From Protonemura montana (lineage: Eukaryota; Arthropoda; Insecta; Plecoptera; Nemouridae), in NCBI GenBank assembly GCA_947568835.1, contig OX387607.1:16667701-16731700 (forward strand): a DNA stretch of 64,000 bases. The letters are read 5' to 3'. Under the pieces are notes generated by a model. The model was given only the letters and a program-made list of their open reading frames with translations, did no database searches and was not told the DNA's origin. The position numbers were made by a program, and so were the translations under genes. Below, one piece after another: positions 59,990 through 64,000 of the stretch (position 1 is the first letter of the stretch; every line of letters starts with the position of its first letter).

Positions 59990-60306
59990 GATATCATAGA
60001 ATCATAGAAGAAATCATAGAATCATAGAAATCATAGAAGAAATCATAGAATCATAGAAATCATAGAAGAAATCATAGAATCATAGAATCATAGAAGAAAT
60101 CATAGAATCATAGAATCATAGAAGAAATCATAGAATCATAGAAATCATAGAAGAAATCATAGAATCATAGAATCATAGAAGAAATCATAGAATCATAGAA
60201 TCATAGAAGAAATCATAGAATCATAGAAATCATAGAAGAAATCATAGAATCATAGAAATCATAGAAGAAATCATAGAATCATAGAAGAAATCATAGAATC
60301 ATAGAT
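59990..60306. repeat. AATCATAG/AAGAAATCATAG microsatellite
   Basis: Irregular alternation of AATCATAGA and AGAAATCATAGA words over about 315 bp, starting at ATAGATATCATAG and ending in ATCATAGATTGTG. Confidence 0.95.
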
Positions 60307-63207
60307 TGTGTTTCCATATTACCAGTGGTTTTTACAACAGCGATAAAAAGTTGATCCCCAAACTTGTGGAAATTAAGTTTTTAACTCCACTTTGGAACTC
60401 GCCCCTGGTGATTTTTTTTTTGTTAAGAAAATCGGTGAAAATGTGAAGGCGAATGGTTTGTTCAACGTACCAGCTTGCTATGATTGCCTATAGGAAAATA
60501 CAATTGCTTTCCATAAGTTTATGAGAAGTGCTTCTACCAAGCAACTGGATTGTTGGGAAGGTGCAATTATTCGTGTTATGCAATTAGAAACTAACCTGGA
60601 TAAACCCACTGGAGCGAATCTAGCGAAATAAACTGACATTGCGTTGCAAGGTAAAGCGGAAGGGCATCATCCACTGCCTGTTGGCAGCAAACAATACATC
60701 TCCTCTCATGCAACGAATGCTACTTGCAAGGATGACGACCATTGTTGACAGTTTGATGAAAGCAATGCAGGAAAACAAATGTATATATATAATTCAAAGC
60801 ATCAAAGACTTCTAGATGATGTTTCTCATTCTCTTCTGCACCAACTGCTCAGGTATTTAAACCAACTACATTTGCATATAAATTTGTATCGCCTAACAGA
60901 ACTCAAGCAAAGGAATTTGGTCGCCAAGTTATTTTGATTATCGAGTGTTGATTTGAAAAACCTTTCTTTGGCTGGCATTAAAGGTGGAACTGGTCATGAA
61001 CTCGGGGTTTTCCGCTCCCCTACGATTTATTTTTATGTAAATGGGACTTTACGCTCATATGTTTCTCGACTGTTTATATGAATTCAATGTATTTTTGTAT
61101 TTGTTCTGAGATAAATATTGAACATTGTAATGTAGCTAACATTTCCGTAAATTCAAACAAATTTTCAAGATAATAAACAAAAACTATAATAAATACTCAA
61201 GAAAGTGAAGTTATTAAACATCTTAAAATACCGACTCGTTCCTGTCTTCATATTTTTAGCACATTCTAAGCTCATTTTCTTTTATGTAAATAGCAAACCA
61301 ATGGAATCATAAAATAGAAGAATAAATCGATTTATTAAATCGAAGCGCACAAGATTAGAATTAGCAAAGACTGACACAAAATATGCAAAGGCTAAAATTT
61401 TAACGCTCTACCAAAAAAAGTATAATAACGAGCAGCCCTATAAACTATTCTGTAGGCATTATACGTTTTTTTTTTACTCTGAAAATGAATGCTGTACATT
61501 AGGAAATAATCTACTGTCACACTTAAATATTCAGGTGTTTTTTTTATCTAAGACTATACTCAGCTAATGCCAGATAACGAATTAAAATCACTCAGAGAGT
61601 ATAGACTAGAATGCCACTAGCAGACGTTGGTTGTTGTCTATTTGTTCGCCTTGTTTTGCTACCGTGTATCTACCTAGACCGAGGTCCAGCGCTTTGCACG
61701 TGCCGCGGTATATGCATTGTATTATTAATGAACATGATGTAGTTCGTAATCCTACCACGACGCTGCGCTGTATTGTTATCGGCTACACGTGGCCGACCGC
61801 CATTACCAAGCGACGCTATATCGACGCGTTCAACAAATATATGACTTAAGCTTGAATCGACGCCGGTGATTAAAGGTAATATCTTCTGGGGGGGGATTTT
61901 TGTTTTACGAGTCGCGAGTTTTGCGGAGGTAATTGTGTTCGTATCGGCGCTCGGTCACGATTTAGAAGTTATGTTTAAAAATGAAAGGAAATGAGAAGAA
62001 ATAGTATATCGAATAGAAAAGAAAATTTAAAAATATTTTCAATTTTTATACGAATACTTTTTAGAGCCCGGGGGTTAATAATATTTTACAATATAAAGAT
62101 TGAAGTATTTGGCTACAGAATTAATAATAGATATTTATTTTTCTTGGAATACGGGTGTAATAAAACAGATATAGATTTAGCACTTCTTTTTTCAATTCGC
62201 AATATTTTAGAGTACCGCAAAAATATTCAATCGGTTATTATATATTACTTATGTATACATTTTTCATAGTAATTTACTGGAGAAATAAACATCCTAATTT
62301 AGATATACCAGATATCTTTCACACTTTCCAGTTTTCTAGTTTTTATTTTAGTAATTTATTGAAAAAAAAAACCTTTCAAACTCAATAAAATATCACAGCA
62401 TTATTATTTATAACAATATCCCGAGCTTTTCTAAAAGAGAGTTGCACCAAAGAACACCCATTAGAGAATCGCACCAGCAAAAGTCTACTACAACGGAGCT
62501 TCAACTTTAAAATTAGGGATTCGAACGATATTTTTCGCATGCAAATAAATTGCCGAGCGGGAAGAATAGGTGAGGGAGACATAAAAAGATTAAGGTGTAG
62601 GGCATAAAAAGGAACGGCCGGGCATAAGATTTATCCTTGGAGACCAGTGAAAGTAGACGAGTCCTGCAAGTAGAATGCTAAGCTACGCATTTTCCACACA
62701 TTTTCCACGCATTTTCCACGCGTTCTCTGCGTTCTCTTTGCTACTTCATTATTCATCGCTATGCTCTGCAGGTAACATTATGCATGATGGTGTAACGCGA
62801 CTGTCTATGCATCTTAAATTGATAACCAAAAGGATAGAGAATTAAAAGGTAATGCGGCAAAGATCGACCAGAAATTGGTTCACTCAGGTTTGATATTTTA
62901 TGGCGTTTTTGGACTAAAAAAATAAGTTATGTTCGTTTTCGCTTGTTTTAAGGATTATTTTAACACGGATTTGTATCGAAATTTTGAGTGAAGCTAATCG
63001 CCTTCTGTAGAAAGCATTGGATTTATAGTTAAATCAGAGTCACAGCGGTAATGTAAAACGTTCTCAGCTTCTAACACTTAATAATGGTACGTGTCTCTTT
63101 TAAAATACTTCTACAATATTAAGAATTGCGATTCAAAATATTTATCTATAAAAAAATCACTGGGATTAGGATTAAAGAATAATTTCACGCAAATCAGTCT
63201 AAATACG
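60307..63207. other. AT-rich region, no recognised gene
   Basis: A stretch at about 60400-60800 has a gene-like base composition on the plus strand, but all frames are broken and I cannot name a family; it may be a decayed transposon. At 61631-61849 there is a 72-codon plus-strand frame of unknown content. Otherwise nothing recognised. Confidence 0.4.
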
Positions 63208-63350
63208 AATAATCTGCGAGAAATAACGAAATTAAATTTCTTAACTCTCGAATCGACGGTGGCTCCATCTCTAGACGTCTACCACTTTTGTTGGCAATTT
63301 TCGCGAGGACTGAGACTCTGACTAATCTCTGTAAACTCAATGGTCTAAGA
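63208..63350. repeat. Dispersed repeat shared with 54.7 kb, copy 2
   Basis: Matches the copy at 54682-54850 through AATCTGCGAGAAATAACG, CGGTGGCTCCATCTCT and GACTGAGACTCTGACT-like sequence. Confidence 0.55.
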
Positions 63351-64000
63351 AAATACTTTTCTTGCTTTGCTTGCATCTTATTTAAGGACGAGTTAAATGA
63401 AGAACATGAAATTATTATATATATTTTTTTTTTCTGTGTACCAGGGACCAAGACTTTGTTGAATGAACCGAAAGTCAATAAAATTATATTATTTTCTATA
63501 TGTTTAGCCATCAAACGCTATCTTCTCTAAGCATGCGCTGGTATTTTGTTCACAAGCCTACTCCAATCTAACCAACATTTCAACCAAAGATTGAAACATA
63601 ACTAAATTTAAGCCAAGCACTATCAAATTTAATTTCGTTTCATGGTAATAATCTAAGATGTTCAACGATGCCGCGATAATCAAAAAGTTATTACGTGTCA
63701 CTGCAGTTATTCTCAAACAAAGCATAGGAAATTCATAAGATGCGTATTACATTGAAGAAATCCACTTGAAAAGAAAGACGAGATGACTAATTCACAAAGA
63801 TATTGTTTACCATTGATGAGTTACTTTGTTATTAATGATAAATGGCCAGTCTTTGTTGAAGATTAGCTTGTAACATTGCCGGGCTCGGCCATCATTATCT
63901 TAGACTTAAGATTGGTGTCTTCGTTGGATGACCATCTCCAAATTTTCTGTGACCCGAAGTTCAAATCTTCCTCTACGTTGAACTAACAGCTTCTTGAAGG
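63351..64000. other. Right edge, no recognised gene
   Basis: AT-rich sequence with a poly-T stretch near 63423. No exon recognised. The missing 5' part of the GPCR gene is expected beyond this edge. Confidence 0.4.

Noticed and set aside
60400..60800. Possible decayed coding region
   Set aside because: All frames interrupted and no family recognised; not enough to call a pseudogene.

Overview
The window is animal nuclear DNA, almost certainly from an insect. It is AT-rich, its genes are split by GT-AG introns, and its proteins match insect or metazoan families. Most of the DNA between exons is repeat-derived. I see no bacterial, organellar or viral gene blocks.

Three protein-coding loci are supported, all on the minus strand. 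(1) An Rrp5/PDCD11 ribosome-biogenesis factor can be assembled completely from seven exons (29769 down to 15117, 1294 codons plus stop) with every exon junction in phase. (2) A hexosaminidase D-like GH20 glycosidase with an N-terminal membrane anchor can be assembled completely from three coding exons (34486 to 31057, 568 aa). (3) The 3' part of a rhodopsin-class peptide GPCR resembles CNMamide/TRH receptors. One exon at 55117-54937 encodes TM3-TM4. Downstream lie two tandem terminal exons, 45588-44595 and 41730-40821, each encoding TM5-TM7 plus a full cytoplasmic tail and stop. Both have the same splice phase and both fit the single TM3-TM4 exon. The TM1-TM2 exon was not found and probably lies beyond the right edge.

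Layout: 1-8 kb is arrays (16-bp, 43-bp and a 2-kb TACCTG/TACCTAC array) plus a 5S-rRNA-derived retroelement. 8-15 kb has no recognisable gene. 15-30 kb is Rrp5, whose introns hold several fold-back elements, including a 2.4-kb palindromic element. 31-36 kb is the hexosaminidase gene. 36-40 kb is intergenic with a second 5S-derived element. 40.8-55 kb is the GPCR locus, with a 41-bp satellite and broken MITE between the two terminal exons and a third 5S-derived element and an hAT-like MITE in the long intron. 55-64 kb contains a 62-bp satellite, an AATCATAG-type microsatellite and otherwise unrecognised sequence.

The points most worth following are: (a) the GPCR locus that looks able to make two receptors from one N-terminal half by choosing between terminal exons; (b) a SINE-like element in which a 91-bp unit carrying a 5S rRNA-type internal promoter is tandemly multiplied; (c) the 2-kb array made almost entirely of TAGteam-like heptamers (CAGGTAG on the minus strand); and (d) the 2.4-kb near-perfect palindrome carrying fragments of a Cys-rich protein.
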